A DNA stretch of 64,000 nt from Methylobacterium currus (lineage in GTDB: Bacteria > Pseudomonadota > Alphaproteobacteria > Rhizobiales > Beijerinckiaceae): NCBI RefSeq assembly GCF_003058325.1, contig NZ_CP028843.1:673501-737500 (forward strand), in the 5' to 3' direction. Position numbers and translations under genes: made by a program. The notes under the pieces were generated by a model. It did not search any database. It had not been told where the DNA came from and worked only from the letters and a program-made list of their open reading frames with translations. Positions 32,351-43,760 of the stretch are shown one piece after another; the stretch's first letter is position 1; each line of letters starts with the position of its first letter.

Positions 32351-33517
32351 TCAGTCGCCCACCAGGGCGAGGTCGTCCCGGTGCACCATGGCGGCCCGGC
32401 CCGGATAGCCCAGCACCGCCTCGATCTCCCGGCTCGACCGCCCGAGGATGCGGCCGGCATCCTCGCTGTCATAGGCGACGAGGCCGCGGCCGAGCACCTG
32501 CCCGTCCCTGGCCCGGATCGTCACCGCGTCGCCGCGGCTGAAGCTGCCCTCGACCCGCACCACGCCGACCGGCAGCAGGCTCGCCCCGCCTTGCAGCGCG
32601 CGCGCCGCCCCGGCATCGATCGTCAGCGTGCCACGGGGTTCCAGCGAGCCGGCGATCCAGGTCTTGCGGGCCGCGCCCGGCGTCGAGCCGGCGAGGAACC
32701 ACGAGCAGCGCGCCCCGGACGCCACCGCCTTGAGCGGGTTCTTCACCCGCCCGTCGGCGATCATCATGTGGGTGCCGCCGGAGATCGCGATCTTGGCCGC
32801 CTCGACCTTGGTGCGCATGCCGCCGCGGGACAGTTCCGAGGCGGGACCGCCCGCCATGGCGTCGATCTCCGGGGTGATCCGGGCGATCACCGGCAGGTGC
32901 TCGGCATCCGGGTCGCTCGCCGGCGGGGCGGTGTAAAGCCCGTCGATGTCGGAGAACAGCACCAGCAGGTCGGCGCCGATCATGGTGGCGACCCGGGCGG
33001 CGAGGCGGTCGTTGTCGCCGTAGCGGATCTCCGAGGTCGCCACCGTGTCGTTCTCGTTGACGACCGGGACGGCGCGCTCCTCCAGGAGCTTGAGGATGGT
33101 GGCGCGCGCATTGAGGTAGCGCCGGCGCTCCTCGGTGTCCTGCGGCGTCACCAGGATCTGGCCGGCGACGATGCCGTGATGGGCCAGCGCCTCCGACCAG
33201 TGCCGGGCGAGCGCGATCTGCCCTACCGCCGCGGCGGCCTGGCTCTCCTCGAGCCGCAGGGGGCCGGGGGCGAAATTGAGCACCGTGCGCCCCAGCGCGA
33301 TCGAGCCGGAGGAGACCACCAGCACGTCGACGCCGCGGCCGTGCAGGTCGGCGATGTCCTCGGCGAGGGCCGCGAGCCAGGCATGCCGCAGCCGCCCCCG
33401 CGCCCGGTCGACGAGGAGCGCCGAGCCGACCTTCAGGACGACGCGGCGGAACTGGTCGAGGGTGGGGGTCTCGGGCGGGCGGGGCGCGGGGTGAGTGAGC
33501 ATGGGGCCGAGTGTCAT
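32351..33517 (-). CDS. proB: Glutamate 5-kinase
   Basis: 388 residues; first step of proline synthesis, phosphorylating glutamate with ATP. The amino-acid kinase domain runs from about residue 22 ([12 protein letters not shown]) through [38 protein letters not shown] in outline, to [19 protein letters not shown] domain forms the last 100 residues ([30 protein letters not shown]). The start may be 33517 or the ATG five codons later. In this group proB normally follows obgE directly; here two extra genes lie between. proA is not adjacent. Confidence 0.95.
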   Translation of the reverse strand: MTLGPMLTHPAPRPPETPTLDQFRRVVLKVGSALLVDRARGRLRHAWLAALAEDIADLHGRGVDVLVVSSGSIALGRTVLNFAPGPLRLEESQAAAAVGQIALARHWSEALAHHGIVAGQILVTPQDTEERRRYLNARATILKLLEERAVPVVNENDTVATSEIRYGDNDRLAARVATMIGADLLVLFSDIDGLYTAPPASDPDAEHLPVIARITPEIDAMAGGPASELSRGGMRTKVEAAKIAISGGTHMMIADGRVKNPLKAVASGARCSWFLAGSTPGAARKTWIAGSLEPRGTLTIDAGAARALQGGASLLPVGVVRVEGSFSRGDAVTIRARDGQVLGRGLVAYDSEDAGRILGRSSREIEAVLGYPGRAAMVHRDDLALVGD

Positions 33518-33542
33518 GGGAGCGCGGGCGTGTCGAGAGCGA

Positions 33543-33800
33543 TCATGCCGGCAGGCCGTTCCCGCCGTGGAAGTCGGGGTGATCCGAGGTGGTGCCGGGC
33601 AGCCTGTATCGGGTCACGTCCTTCACCAGGGCGCGCAGGGCGTCGTACTCCTCCCGCTGGGCAGGAGTGAGGGAAGCCGTTGCGACGGCATGAGCGTCGA
33701 GTTCGTGCAAGGGGCGCATGACGTCGTCGGATGTCGTCTCGAGACACTCGGCCATCCGCTCGGCGATGTCGGCGGGATCGATGACAGGACGCTTCGCCAT
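33543..33800 (-). CDS. 85-residue protein of unknown function between vapC and proB
   Basis: Starts [36 protein letters not shown] in outline, continues as an acidic helical protein, and ends in a histidine- and glycine-rich tail ([13 protein letters not shown]). The ATG at 33800 has GGAG seven bases upstream. No signal peptide or membrane helix. It is 71 bases downstream of vapC and 25 bases upstream of proB, on the same strand, so it is transcribed with them. I do not recognise a family; it could be cargo that arrived with vapC. Confidence 0.6.
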   Translation of the reverse strand: MAKRPVIDPADIAERMAECLETTSDDVMRPLHELDAHAVATASLTPAQREEYDALRALVKDVTRYRLPGTTSDHPDFHGGNGLPA

Positions 33801-33871
33801 CAGCCACTCCGTTGCGATCCGAGTTCTTACGCTTCTGCCATCCTGCCGGCCAAGAGAACCGGGAGCCAGCC

Positions 33872-34309
33872 TCACGAGGTCGCGAACCCGGTCGAGGGCG
33901 GGTTCCACGGCCGCATGCTCACGGCGGGCAAGCGGGCCGTCGTGCTGAAGTCGTTTCCCTTGAACAGTAGAGGAAGATCGTCACGCATGGCGACCGCGTC
34001 GCACAAGCAGTCGCCGAAGTTTAAGGACGCGGAATGTCCGCGACCTTGCCCGTACCGATCGAATGCCTGTTGCGCGATAAAGGTATGGGCCGCCGTAAAA
34101 GGGAGGAGCGTGAGATTCGAGAGCGCCATGAGGTCACGGAGGATGGCTGTCGCATCGGGTTCGCCGCGGCGTTCGACGGCGTTATGCGCTTCCAAGGCTG
34201 CTGATGTACCCGTGACGCAGTCTTCCCGCGCCAATGCGGCGAGAAAGGTTTGCGCCTCCGGCTCGCCGAAGGCGATGGCGAGCAGCGCCGACGCATCGAC
34301 CGCGATCAT
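33872..34309 (-). CDS. VapC-type PIN-domain ribonuclease toxin
   Basis: 145 residues. PIN domain with its acidic metal ligands in place: Asp5 in MIAVDASALLAIAFGE, Glu40 in ALEAHNAVERRG, Asp100 in LNFGDCLCDAVA and Asp120 in FKGNDF. VapC toxins cut tRNA or rRNA and are normally held by a VapB antitoxin made from the gene just upstream. Here only 86 bases lie between this start and the obgE stop, too few for a VapB. The start overlaps the TGA of a 13-codon frame in ATGA. The toxin may be controlled by an antitoxin elsewhere or be a slowly decaying remnant, though all active-site residues persist. Confidence 0.88.
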   Translation of the reverse strand: MIAVDASALLAIAFGEPEAQTFLAALAREDCVTGTSAALEAHNAVERRGEPDATAILRDLMALSNLTLLPFTAAHTFIAQQAFDRYGQGRGHSASLNFGDCLCDAVAMRDDLPLLFKGNDFSTTARLPAVSMRPWNPPSTGFATS

Positions 34310-34347
34310 CGCGGCTGGTCGCTGTCGATGATCAGAGGCTCGGCCAT
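34306..34347 (-). other. 13-codon open frame overlapping the vapC start
   Basis: Reads MAEPLIIDSDQPR then TGA, with GGGAG eight bases before its ATG, a better ribosome site than any near the vapC ATG. The stop overlaps the vapC start as ATGA, the usual coupling of vapB and vapC. It therefore looks like a vapB reduced to its ends by an internal deletion, or a leader peptide that couples translation of the toxin to obgE message. Confidence 0.45.
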
Positions 34348-34395
34348 GGGACATCTCCCGACTGCCCGAAGAGTCCCGCGCGACGCGCGCTGCCC

Positions 34396-35484
<1,089 letters not shown>

Positions 35485-35492
35485 CTATCAGA

Positions 35493-36125
35493 TCAGGCGC
35501 CGGGCCGGCATTCCGGCCGGTCATGACGCGCGAAGACGAGGCCCGCGGCGTGCCAGGTCTTCAGGCTGTCCCAGGCCCGCCGGTCGAGCCGGAAGCGGTC
35601 GACCGGGAAGACGCCGCCCCGGGCCGGGAAGGCCTGCAGGCCGGAGCCGACCGAGGCGAAGCCGCACTTCTCCAGCACCCGGCGCGAGGCCGGGTTGACG
35701 ACCCGGGCGCAGGCGGCGAGCTCGCTCCCCTCCGTATAGGCGAAGAAGGCGTCGATCATCGCCCGCGCGGCCTCGGTGGCCAGGCCCTGGCCCCAATGCG
35801 GCGTGCCGAGCCAGTAGCCGAGATGCGGCGTACCGTCCGGATCGGGCTCGATGCTCACGATGCCGATCGCCTGGGTCGGGTGGCGCCGCGGCGTGATCGC
35901 CATGACCAGCGCCCGCCCATCCGCATTGGCCCGCCGCGATTCGAGGATGAAATCGTCCACGGATGGCGGGTCGAGCGGATGCGGAATGCGGGCGGTCATC
36001 CCGGCTACGGCTTTCTCACCGGCGAAGCGGACGAGGGCTTGCGCGTCGGCCTGGCGGGCCCAGCGCAGCCAAAGCCTCCGGGTCTCGAGCCGGAAGACAT
36101 CGTCGCGGGTGAGGTCGGGAAACAT
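35493..36125 (-). CDS. GNAT-family N-acetyltransferase (RimJ/RimL-like)
   Basis: 210 residues. RimJ/RimL-type acetyltransferase with ETRRLWLRWARQADAQALVRFAGE at the start, the acetyl-CoA region HLGYWLGTPHWGQGLATEAARAMIDAFF in outline, and VVNPASRRVLEKCGFASVG near the C-terminus, all standard. The ATG at 36125 has GGAGT eight bases upstream. Its place between rpmA and obgE is conserved in related genomes, which suggests a ribosomal-protein or other translational target, though this is inference. Confidence 0.9.
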   Translation of the reverse strand: MFPDLTRDDVFRLETRRLWLRWARQADAQALVRFAGEKAVAGMTARIPHPLDPPSVDDFILESRRANADGRALVMAITPRRHPTQAIGIVSIEPDPDGTPHLGYWLGTPHWGQGLATEAARAMIDAFFAYTEGSELAACARVVNPASRRVLEKCGFASVGSGLQAFPARGGVFPVDRFRLDRRAWDSLKTWHAAGLVFARHDRPECRPGA

Positions 36126-36317
36126 CGCCTGACTCCGATCCGAACCCAGAGCCTCCCGCTCGGGCACGGTTACGAGAACGACGAAGGGGAAGGTGGTGCC
36201 CCACCTTCCCCTCGGATCTCGCTCGGAGCTTGGCCGTTTGAAGGGCCCAGATGAGCAGGAGTCGCCGGGTCGGTGTGGGGACACCGGCGGAGCTCCCTCG
36301 TCACTGGCTCCGTCGGG

Positions 36318-36599
36318 TTACTCTGCGGCCTCCAGGGCCGGGGCGGCGTCGTTGGCGACGACCGTTACGAAGGCGCGGCCTCGTTTGGTAATGAATTGGA
36401 CGCGGCCCTCGGTGAGCGCGAAGAGGGTGTGGTCGGTGCCCATGCCGACATTCACGCCGGGATGCCACTTGGTGCCGCGCTGACGCACGATGATGTTGCC
36501 GGCGACGACGGCTTCGCTGCCGAACTTCTTCACGCCGAGACGACGACCAGCCGAATCGCGACCGTTGCGGGACGAACCGCCTGCCTTCTTGTGAGCCAT
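36318..36599 (-). CDS. rpmA: 50S ribosomal protein L27
   Basis: 93 residues. [27 protein letters not shown] is the strongly conserved N-terminus that reaches the peptidyl-transferase centre, followed by [18 protein letters not shown]. The C-terminal tail is slightly extended with alanine and glutamate. It lies 43 bases after rplU and is co-transcribed with it. No N-terminal propeptide is seen. Confidence 0.98.
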   Translation of the reverse strand: MAHKKAGGSSRNGRDSAGRRLGVKKFGSEAVVAGNIIVRQRGTKWHPGVNVGMGTDHTLFALTEGRVQFITKRGRAFVTVVANDAAPALEAAE

Positions 36600-36642
36600 G
36601 GGGCTAACTCCTGGATTCTGAGAAAAGGGCTCGCGGCCAGCT

Positions 36643-36960
36643 TTACGCGGCGCTGATGCCCGTGACGCGGACCACGGTGAGGTCCTGGCGGTGACCGCGC
36701 TTGCGGCGCGAGTTCTGGCGGCGGCGCTTCTTGAAGGCGATGACCTTCGGGCCGCGGGCCTGCTTGACGATCTCGCCGGCGACGCTGACGCCCGAGACCA
36801 GCGGGGCGCCGACCTGGGTCGCGCCGGCGCCGTCGGTGAACAGCAGCACCTCGCCGAAGGTGACCGCGGTGCCGGCCTCGCCCTCGAGCTTCTCGATCGT
36901 GATGACGTCGTTGGCGGCGACGCGGTACTGCTTGCCGCCGGTCTTGATCACTGCGAACAT
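36643..36960 (-). CDS. rplU: 50S ribosomal protein L21
   Basis: 105 residues. [25 protein letters not shown] and the C-terminal [20 protein letters not shown] basic stretch are typical of L21. First gene of the minus-strand rplU-rpmA-GNAT-obgE-proB cluster. The 289-base gap upstream (36961-37249) is shared with a divergent gene and should contain the ribosomal promoter; I could not identify its boxes. Confidence 0.98.
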   Translation of the reverse strand: MFAVIKTGGKQYRVAANDVITIEKLEGEAGTAVTFGEVLLFTDGAGATQVGAPLVSGVSVAGEIVKQARGPKVIAFKKRRRQNSRRKRGHRQDLTVVRVTGISAA

Positions 36961-37249
36961 CGTTCTCGTCCGTGTTCCATCCGGCCTCCGGCGCCTCGCC
37001 GGGGTCGTCTTTTTGACAGTTGACGCTCGGGAGCCTGGATTAAGGCCGCCGCGAACGCGACGGCGCGCGGACCGTGCAGCCCGCGCGCCAGATGGCACCG
37101 TTACGGGTGCGGGCGCCGTCTGTCAACGGCGGACGGCGCGGTTTCGCCGCCCCGCCTTGATTTCCCGCCCTCCTTCGCCGAAGACCGCCCGGCGGCGCGC
37201 CGGACGGCCAAGCCTCCGGAAAGCCAAGCCTGAGGAGCGGGAGACCACG

Positions 37250-37645
37250 ATGGAAGAGCTTGTTGCCCGGGTGACGCAGGCCACGGGACTCGACGCGACC
37301 ACGGCCCAGAAGGCGATCGGGCTCATCCTGGCCTTCCTGCAGAAGGAGGGCCCGGCCGAGGAGGTCAATAAGCTGATCGCGGCCATGCCGGGTGCCGATG
37401 CGGCGATCGCCCAGTCCGGCGACGGCGGCCCCGGCGAGGGCGGCGGCGGCCTGATGGGCATGCTCGGCGGCATGATGGGCGGCGGCGTGATGGCGCTCGG
37501 CCAGAAGCTGATGTCCGCCGGCGTGCCGATGGGCCAGATGCAGCCGCTCGGCCGCGAGCTGTTCGCCTATGGCCGCGAGAAGGCCGGCGAGGACGTGATG
37601 GGCCCGATCGTCGGTTCCGTCCCGGGGCTGAGCCAGTTCGTCTGA
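37250..37645 (+). CDS. DUF2267/DUF2780-like small helical protein, unknown function
   Basis: 131 residues. A helical N-terminus (MEELVARVTQATGLDATTAQKAIGLILAFLQKEGP in outline) resembles the DUF2267-type repeat; a glycine- and methionine-rich linker (GGGGLMGMLGGMMGGG) and a C-terminal helix FAYGREKAGEDVMGPIVGSVPGLSQFV follow. GAGGAGCGGGAG precedes the ATG. No signal or catalytic residues seen. It is divergent from rplU. Confidence 0.75.
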   Translation: MEELVARVTQATGLDATTAQKAIGLILAFLQKEGPAEEVNKLIAAMPGADAAIAQSGDGGPGEGGGGLMGMLGGMMGGGVMALGQKLMSAGVPMGQMQPLGRELFAYGREKAGEDVMGPIVGSVPGLSQFV

Positions 37646-37824
37646 TTTCTTGGCCGCTTTCTTGGCGGCGGGGCGGTGCCGCCCCGCCAACCGATTGCGG
37701 GACTTCGCAAACCCCTGTCATATTCCCGTGCCGGGTTTCGTGGTGTCTTGTCGCCACGCGGGGCGGTCGCGGCGATCGCCCCCCGGGCGCCGGATCGGTC
37801 GGCGCCGCACGGGATGCCTCGACC

Positions 37825-38811
37825 ATGGTTCCGTTCCTCACCCGCGGCCCGGCCGGCGGCGGCCGCGATGCTCCGCCCGGAATTCCTCTGACGCGCCTCA
37901 TCGGGCGCGCCGCGGAGGGCGGCATCCACCTCAAGGGGTTCGGCCAGCCCTCGCGGCTCTTCCCGCGCCTGAGGCATGCCTCGACCCCCGGGCTCGACCC
38001 GGTGCTCGGCCGCATCGGCTCCCTCGAGGTGCGCCTCGCGACGACGCCCAAGGAGGTCAAGCGGGCCCAGCGCCTGCGCTACCGCGTCTTCTACGAGGAG
38101 ATGGCGGCGATCCCGACCGGCATGGCCCTGCTCAAGCGCCGCGACGCCGACGAGTACGACGCCGTCTGCGACCATCTCCTGGTGATCGACCACGCCGCCC
38201 AGGAGGCGAAGCCCTTCCGCAAGCCCAAGCCCCGGGTCGTCGGCACCTACCGGCTGCTGCGCCAGGAGCAGGCCGACCGGCATTTCGGCTTCTACACCGC
38301 CGGCGAGTACGATCTCGGCCCGGTCCTCGAGGCCAATGCCGGCAAGCGGGTGCTGGAGCTCGGCCGTTCCTGCGTGCTCAAGCCCTACCGCACCAAGCGC
38401 ACGGTCGAGCTTCTGTGGCACGGCATCTGGACCTACGTCCTGCATCACCGCATCGACGCGATGCTCGGCTGCGCCAGCCTCGAAGGCACCGATCCGGAGC
38501 GCCTCGCCCTGCCGTTGAGCTTCCTGCACCACTTCGCCCGCGCCCCCGAGGGCTGGCGCGCCCGGGCCCTTCCGGGCCGCCACGTCGCCATGGACCGCCT
38601 GAGCCGCGAGGCGATCGACCCCAAGGCCGCTCTCCAGGCCCTGCCGCCGCTGATCAAGGGCTATCTGCGCGTCGGCGCCACCTTCGGCGACGGGGCGGTG
38701 GTCGATTACCAGTTCGGCACGACCGACGTGTTCGTGGTGCTGCCCGTCGAGGCGATCGCCAAGCGCTATATCGGCCATTTCGGCGCGGAGGCGGGCCGGC
38801 ACGCGGCGTGA
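37825..38811 (+). CDS. OlsB-like GNAT acyltransferase (ornithine-lipid synthesis type)
   Basis: 328 residues. The core (residues 65-220) has RLRYRVFYEEMAAIP, DAVCDHLLVIDH, VVGTYRLLRQEQ, FYTAGEYDL and LELGRSCVLKPYRTKRTVELLW in outline, the blocks of the acyltransferase family of OlsB, which uses acyl carrier protein to put a hydroxy fatty acid on ornithine. The protein has an N-terminal extension of about 55 residues and a C-terminal domain absent from shorter OlsB proteins. No olsA is adjacent, so ornithine lipid synthesis is probable but not proven; other hemolysin-like acyltransferases share the fold. Confidence 0.82.
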   Translation: MVPFLTRGPAGGGRDAPPGIPLTRLIGRAAEGGIHLKGFGQPSRLFPRLRHASTPGLDPVLGRIGSLEVRLATTPKEVKRAQRLRYRVFYEEMAAIPTGMALLKRRDADEYDAVCDHLLVIDHAAQEAKPFRKPKPRVVGTYRLLRQEQADRHFGFYTAGEYDLGPVLEANAGKRVLELGRSCVLKPYRTKRTVELLWHGIWTYVLHHRIDAMLGCASLEGTDPERLALPLSFLHHFARAPEGWRARALPGRHVAMDRLSREAIDPKAALQALPPLIKGYLRVGATFGDGAVVDYQFGTTDVFVVLPVEAIAKRYIGHFGAEAGRHAA

Positions 38812-38958
38812 GGGGAGCGGCACAGTCCCGGTGAGACGACCGCTCCGCCCTTATCCCATCCGCGACCTGAGGATGAGGCCGTGGGCGGGATTACCTGCTG
38901 GAGCGGTCGGACAAGCTCGACCGGTCGAAAATGTCCGTCGGAGCACCGAGCTTCGCCC

Positions 38959-40230
<1,272 letters not shown>

Positions 40231-40366
40231 GCTTGCCTCCCCTCCGGTTTTTGCGATCCGGTCGTCCCGACGGGTAGCACCGGCGCAAGGCCGCCCGCAA
40301 CCGGCAAGCCGGGGCGGGGGAGGGCGGCGGAACGGCGGACGATGCCGCGCGTCACCCTTCGCGATC

Positions 40367-40552
40367 GTGATCGGCGACGTCACCCACGTGGCGGCGGGGC
40401 CGGCGGCGACCGTCCTGCCGCTCATTTCCGGCGAGGTCGGTCCCGGCCAGGCCCTCGGCGGAATGATCCTGCCGGCCCTCCTCGGCTACGGTGTCGGCGG
40501 CCCCGGCCTGTTCGCGCTCCTGGCGCATGCGCAGGTGCCGCAGGAGCTGTGA
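40367..40552 (+). CDS. 61-residue hydrophobic protein candidate
   Basis: GTG start at 40367 gives MIGDVTHVAAGPAATVLPLISGEVGPG then ALGGMILPALLGYGVGGPGLFALLAHAQVPQEL in outline, one or two hydrophobic helices. The start has no good ribosome site. It is divergent from the LldD-like gene and 94 bases before terB. Possibly a small membrane protein; weakly supported. Confidence 0.35.
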   Translation: MIGDVTHVAAGPAATVLPLISGEVGPGQALGGMILPALLGYGVGGPGLFALLAHAQVPQEL

Positions 40553-40646
40553 CGGAATGCCCGTGCTGCGCTGCGGCAGGCTGCCGATTTTCTCTCCCGA
40601 CCGCGCTTGCTAAGGAGGGCACCGCCAATTCGCGTAAGGGAGACCG

Positions 40647-41081
40647 ATGAGCTTCGTCCAGGCGGCCTTCGGCCGGTTCAAGCAGACGGTGACGGCCTAT
40701 GCGGGCGATGCCCCGCTGATGCGGGCCGCGGTGTCGGCCTGCGCCAACGTGATCGTGGCCGACGGCGAGGTCGCGGGGGCGGAGTTCGAGGCCGCGCTGA
40801 AGGGCATGCTGGCCGATCCGATCCTCGAGAAGGGCTATGACAGCCTGATGCTGGAGGAAGAACTCTACGACGCGATCGGCCGGGCCCGCACCCGGGCCGG
40901 GCGGATGCAGAACCTGCACTTCATCGAGGCCGTCGCCGAGCGCCCGGCCGAGCAGCGCCAGAGCGTCTTCCTCATCGCTGCCGACGTCGCCGATTTCGAG
41001 GGCATCAGCCCGTCCGAGCACTGGGCCCTGACCGAGGTGGCGGCGGGGCTCGGGCTCGACCGGGACGCGCTGCTCTCCTGA
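40647..41081 (+). CDS. TerB-like tellurite-resistance-type protein
   Basis: 144 residues, all helical and acidic. SACANVIVADGEVAGAEFEAA and FLIAADVADFEGISPSEHWALTEVAAGLGL show the paired acidic helix ends (DGE and DFEG) characteristic of TerB, which binds metal at these sites. AGGGAG precedes the ATG by six bases. No other ter genes are close, so a stress or membrane-linked role is only inferred from the family. It is convergent with the GlxA-type regulator. Confidence 0.85.
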   Translation: MSFVQAAFGRFKQTVTAYAGDAPLMRAAVSACANVIVADGEVAGAEFEAALKGMLADPILEKGYDSLMLEEELYDAIGRARTRAGRMQNLHFIEAVAERPAEQRQSVFLIAADVADFEGISPSEHWALTEVAAGLGLDRDALLS

Positions 41082-41084
41082 GCC

Positions 41085-42071
41085 TCAGCCCTCCCTGAGC
41101 GCGCTCGGCGGCCGGTCGTGCAGGCGGCTCCAGGCCCGGCGGAGCTGGCGCGGCGAGGCGAAGCCGGCCCGCTCGGCCACGCGCTCCATGTCGAGGCGGG
41201 TCTGGGCGAGGAGGTCGCGGGCCAAGGCCACCCGCAAGCCGTTGATGTAGCCCGGCAGGCTCATCCCGGCATGGCGGTTGAACAGCCGCGAGAGGTGGCG
41301 CGGGCTGGTGGCGGCGATGTCGGCCAGCGCCTCCAGGCTCCAGGCCCTGGCCGGATCGGCGCTCACCGCGTCCTGCACCCGGTGGATCGCCGGGTGCAGG
41401 TGGTTGCGGCCGTCGAGCCAGGGCGAGATCTGCGGGTCGTTGCCGGCCCGGCGCAGATACACCACGAGGTAGCGTGCCACCGCCGCCGCGCAGGCCGGAT
41501 CGACGAGACGCGCCACCAGATGCAGCATCAGGTCGATGCCGGCGGTGATGCCGGCGCTGGTCAGCCGCTCGCGGTCCTCGACGAACAGCCTGTCCTCCAG
41601 CACCCGGGCCTCCGGGGCGAGCGCCGCGAGTTCGGCGCAGGCCGCGTGATGGGTGGTGCAGGCATACCCATCGAGGAGCCCGGCCCGGGCCGCCAGCAGG
41701 GCGCCGGAGCAGATCGAGACCAGGCGGTGGCCCGGCCGGATCGTGTCCCGCAGCCAGGCGACGATCGCCGCCTCGGCGGCCCGCTCGTGGTCGCCGGGAG
41801 GCGAGGGGTCGTCGAGGATCCGCTCCGCCGTCCCGGCGAGCACCACGGTCGCGCCCTCCGGCAGCGGTGCGGGCAGGGGAGAGAGGCCCGCGAGCGCGAG
41901 CCCGGTCGAACTCGTGACCTCCGCGTACGGCCCGACATGGATGACGCGGAACCGCACCCGGTCCTGGAGCAGGTTGGCCTTCCGCAGCACTTCGACGGGC
42001 CCGGCCACGTCGAGGAGAAGGGTGCGCGGCGGGCAGACCACGACGACAGGAATGTCCGCCGTCGCGCTCAT
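41085..42071 (-). CDS. GlxA-family transcriptional regulator (DJ-1/PfpI plus AraC HTH)
   Basis: 328 residues. N-terminal DJ-1/PfpI-like domain (residues 5-190: VVVVCPPRTLLLDVAGPVEVL, and VSICSGALLAARAGLLDGYACTTHH with Cys121 at the nucleophile-elbow position). C-terminal AraC domain with the two helix-turn-helix motifs (LADIAATSPRHLSRLFNRHAGMSLPGYI and RVAERAGFASPRQLRRAWSRLHDRPPSALR in outline). The start overlaps the stop of the cysteine hydrolase gene by four bases (ATGA), so the two are made together and the regulator probably controls that operon. Confidence 0.92.
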   Translation of the reverse strand: MSATADIPVVVVCPPRTLLLDVAGPVEVLRKANLLQDRVRFRVIHVGPYAEVTSSTGLALAGLSPLPAPLPEGATVVLAGTAERILDDPSPPGDHERAAEAAIVAWLRDTIRPGHRLVSICSGALLAARAGLLDGYACTTHHAACAELAALAPEARVLEDRLFVEDRERLTSAGITAGIDLMLHLVARLVDPACAAAVARYLVVYLRRAGNDPQISPWLDGRNHLHPAIHRVQDAVSADPARAWSLEALADIAATSPRHLSRLFNRHAGMSLPGYINGLRVALARDLLAQTRLDMERVAERAGFASPRQLRRAWSRLHDRPPSALREG

Positions 42072-42628
42072 GCGGCGAGGCGGGAGACTGGGCTGGCCAA
42101 GGCCTCCTCGACGGTGGCGATGCGGGCGAAGCGCCCGGCGAGAACCAGCTCGGTGCGGGCCCGGATCTCGTCGGCGCTCCAGCGGCGCCCGGCGGCATCC
42201 GTCATCGCGAAGGTCAGGGTCGCCTCGGCGACGTAATCGACGCCGTAGCCGATGTCCGAGGCGTGGCGGGTCGTGGTCTCGCAGCACTGCTCGGTGCGGA
42301 TGCCGCTGACGATCAGCCGGCGGATGCCGTTCTGGTTCAGCCAGACCTCGAGTCCGCTGCCGACCAGCGCGCTGTGGCGCCGTTTGTGGAACACCGCGTC
42401 GGGCGTCAGCCGCAGGGGCTCCAGGGTGCGGACATGGCCGGAGGCGAGGGAGAACGGCCCCTGGTCCTCGACGTGGAAGACCTGCAGTACCGGGACGTTT
42501 CGCGCCACGGCGCCGTCGATCAGTCCTTGCGTCCGGTCGAGGAAGCGGGGGAGGTCCGCCTCGTCCCAATAGGGACGCTGGCGAAACGAGTCCTGGACGT
42601 CGATGACGAGGAGGGCGGTGTCCGGCAT
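42068..42628 (-). CDS. Isochorismatase-family cysteine hydrolase
   Basis: 186 residues. Family triad present: Asp10 in LLVIDVQDSFRQRPYW, Lys82 in AVFHKRRHSAL, and Cys115 in SGIRTEQCCETTTRHA. Members hydrolyse amides, nicotinamide-like rings or N-carbamoyl compounds; which one here is not told by sequence. AAGGAT precedes the ATG at 42628. Translation is coupled to the GlxA-type regulator through an ATGA overlap. Confidence 0.9.
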   Translation of the reverse strand: MPDTALLVIDVQDSFRQRPYWDEADLPRFLDRTQGLIDGAVARNVPVLQVFHVEDQGPFSLASGHVRTLEPLRLTPDAVFHKRRHSALVGSGLEVWLNQNGIRRLIVSGIRTEQCCETTTRHASDIGYGVDYVAEATLTFAMTDAAGRRWSADEIRARTELVLAGRFARIATVEEALASPVSRLAA

Positions 42629-42728
42629 GGGCTTGATCCTTAAGGGTTGAGACGGCGTCAGGATAGGCGCAGCCCCAGGGTCCGAAAGGCCGCCCGCGGA
42701 CCGGAAGCGGACGAAAAAGGACAGAGGC

Positions 42729-43343
42729 TCAGCGGGCCGCGACCACCGCCAGGCCGGCTCCCACCATGACCCCGCCGGCGGCGCGGTTCGCCCGCCGGAC
42801 GGCAACGCGGGTCCGTAAGGTGCGGCGCAGCCGGCCGGCCAGCACGACATGGCCGCCGATCACCAGGGCCTCGACGGCCAGGATCACGCCGGCGAGGATC
42901 CCGACCTGGGCCGGCGTGAGGGCGGCGCCGACCACGTTCGGCAGCAGGGCGAGGTAGAACAACGGCATCTTCGGATTGCCGAGGTTGAGGGCGAGGCCGG
43001 TGAGGACGCTCGCCGCGAGGCCGGGCCGCGTGCCGCCCGCTCGCTCCGCCGGCAGCACCGGCTCCGCGATCCAGAGGCGGATCCCGGCAAAGACCAGGTA
43101 GGCGGCACCGAGGTAGCGCAGGACCGTCATCGCCAGCCCCAACTCCTGCGCCACGACCGCGAGCCCGCCGGCGGCGAGGACCAGGACGGCCAGGATGCCG
43201 ACCACCATGCCGAACCCGTAGGCGAGGCCGGCGGCCGGTCCGTGCGACAGCGTGCGGGCGACGATGGTCATGTTGTCGGGCCCGGGGCTCGCGGCGAAGA
43301 CCAGGAAGGCTGCCGCGAAGGCGAGAAGCGTCGTGATGTCCAT
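42729..43343 (-). CDS. LysE/RhtB-family amino-acid exporter
   Basis: 204 residues with about six membrane helices. The signature AASPGPDNMTIVARTLSHGPAAGLAYGFGMVVG in outline at residues 17-50 is the LysE/RhtB pattern, and ALNLGNPKMPLFYLALLPNVV is the second conserved block. It exports an amino acid or related amine. ATG at 43343. It lies next to two truncated genes on its 5' side. Confidence 0.92.
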   Translation of the reverse strand: MDITTLLAFAAAFLVFAASPGPDNMTIVARTLSHGPAAGLAYGFGMVVGILAVLVLAAGGLAVVAQELGLAMTVLRYLGAAYLVFAGIRLWIAEPVLPAERAGGTRPGLAASVLTGLALNLGNPKMPLFYLALLPNVVGAALTPAQVGILAGVILAVEALVIGGHVVLAGRLRRTLRTRVAVRRANRAAGGVMVGAGLAVVAAR

Positions 43344-43408
43344 CAGGCGTGCCCCTTCGACAGTAAGCGTGACGTCCATCCAAGAACCGGGCCAAACTTG
43401 ACGCTGGA

Positions 43409-43760
43409 TCACCCCCGCGCTGCGGCCAGATGCGTTCGCGGCGTCCTGCGCCGCAGGCCCAGCAGCAGCGCGAGGGCCGTTCCGGCCGCGGCGGCGCCCG
43501 CCAGCGACACGGCCGGGAAGCCGGGGCCCGCATCGATCACCCCGCCGCCGAGAGCGGCCCCGATCGCGTTGCCGAGATTGAAGGCGCCGATATTCATCGC
43601 GGAGGCGAGGTTCGGGGCCGCGGCCGCCGCGCTCACCACCCGCATCTGGAGCGGCGGCACGATGGTGAAGCTCGCCACACCCCACAGGAAGATCAGCGGC
43701 CCGCAGGCCCAGGCGGAGCGCATCCCCGCCGCGAACAGCACCAGGAGCACCGCCCATGGC
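43409..43760 (-). pseudogene. 3' remnant of an MFS transporter gene
   Basis: About 115 codons read as the last three or four helices of an arabinose-efflux-type MFS protein: WAVLLVLFAAGMRS, IFLWGVASFTIVPPLQMRVVSAAAAAPNLASAMNIGAFNLGNAIGAALGGGVID in outline. Full members have about 390-400 residues, so more than two thirds from the N-terminus is missing. The frame loses its resemblance near 43760, exactly where a LysR remnant begins on the other strand. A GTG at 43750 could start a short product but no ribosome site supports it. Confidence 0.85.
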
